From: a bacterium
GTDB taxonomy: Bacteria > Verrucomicrobiota > Verrucomicrobiae > Limisphaerales > J093
Length of the DNA stretch: 6,867 nt
NCBI GenBank assembly: GCA_021839785.1
Contig: JAKCAB010000455.1
Location: 1 to 6,867, forward strand
Direction: 5' to 3'
The position numbers and the translations under genes are program-made. Of this stretch, positions 6,638 through 6,867 are shown piece after piece. The notes under the pieces are model-generated. The model made no database searches, was not told the DNA's origin, and saw nothing but the letters and a program-made list of their open reading frames with translations. Positions within the stretch are counted from its first letter, which is position 1. Every line of letters starts with the position of its first letter.

Positions 6638-6867
6638 TCAGGGTTGCTTCGCGGCGACGCGGGCTTCCACCTTCTCCAAAATCTTGGTCACCGCTTCGAA
6701 CTGCTGACTGAACAATGGCCAGTCGGGGTCGTCGAGGTCGTAACCGGGGTAGCGGTCCACGAAATACGCATCGGCCAGGACCTCGCAAAGGGGGCCCAGC
6801 GGGGCGACCAGGTCGGATTGACGCGCCACCAGTTCATCGAGGAGGCGTTCGAGGTCGTGGGTGCGCT
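6638..6867 (-). CDS. HEPN domain protein, C-terminal part (gene runs off the right edge)
   Basis: The minus-strand frame is open from the window edge to TGA at 6640-6638 and shows the last 75 residues. It begins with RTHDLERLLDEL, the conserved '(K/R)xHDLxxLL' helix of the HEPN family, and continues to AYFVDRYPGYDLDDPDW and a final helix (FEAVTKILEKVEARVAAK), the usual end of such proteins. HEPN proteins of this kind are commonly paired with a minimal nucleotidyltransferase, as toxin-antitoxin or related modules. The RNase motif RX4-6H is not present in the visible part, so ribonuclease activity is not supported. The GTG at 6829 is an internal codon, not the start: the HEPN signature lies upstream of it. 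The upstream half, and any partner gene there, are outside the window. Confidence 0.8.
   Translation of the reverse strand, partial: RTHDLERLLDELVARQSDLVAPLGPLCEVLADAYFVDRYPGYDLDDPDWPLFSQQFEAVTKILEKVEARVAAKQP

Noticed and set aside
1..6867. CRISPR array, rRNA or complete insertion sequence
   Set aside because: No regularly spaced repeats, no rRNA-like segments and no transposase frame were seen on either strand.

Overview
The window is GC-rich bacterial DNA, most likely from the Verrucomicrobiota (Limisphaerales/Pedosphaera-like) or a close PVC relative. The main evidence is a 998-residue secreted protein with the PVC-typical chain of carbohydrate-binding-like domain, dehydrogenase-type beta-propeller, helical repeats and C-terminal CxxCH cytochrome. 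Weak or absent Shine-Dalgarno sequences and palindromic repeats between genes fit the same assignment. The taxon is inferred from gene content; no rRNA or other marker is present.

Layout: a strong hairpin terminator (43-80) closes an unseen upstream gene. A reading frame then runs from 222 to 2654 and is broken once, by a TAG at 1293-1295. The part before the stop encodes a signal peptide and a transglutaminase-like domain. The part after it encodes an alpha/beta hydrolase with an apparently complete Ser-Asp-His triad. A small beta-rich domain is cut in two by the stop, so this looks like one exported 810-codon two-enzyme protein interrupted by a nonsense change (or a sequencing error), not two genes.

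Positions 2655-3323 hold no intact gene. They contain a 97-nt element able to fold as a compact cloverleaf/four-way junction (2752-2848) and the C-terminal remnant of a polar amino-acid ABC transporter ATPase (about 2979-3158), with no nucleotide-binding core left. The large heme-binding propeller protein follows at 3324-6320 and is intact.

Positions 6321-6637 hold a second repeat-like element bounded by near-identical 15-bp direct repeats. At the right edge, on the minus strand, is the C-terminal part of a HEPN-domain protein. Just downstream of it is a short coding-like stretch that may be the start of a lost partner gene cut off by the repeat.

The two exported systems are consistent with an envelope or periplasm rich in macromolecule-processing and oxidising enzymes, but nothing in the sequence ties them into one pathway. 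The overall character is ordinary chromosomal genes separated by decayed genes and palindromic repeats.
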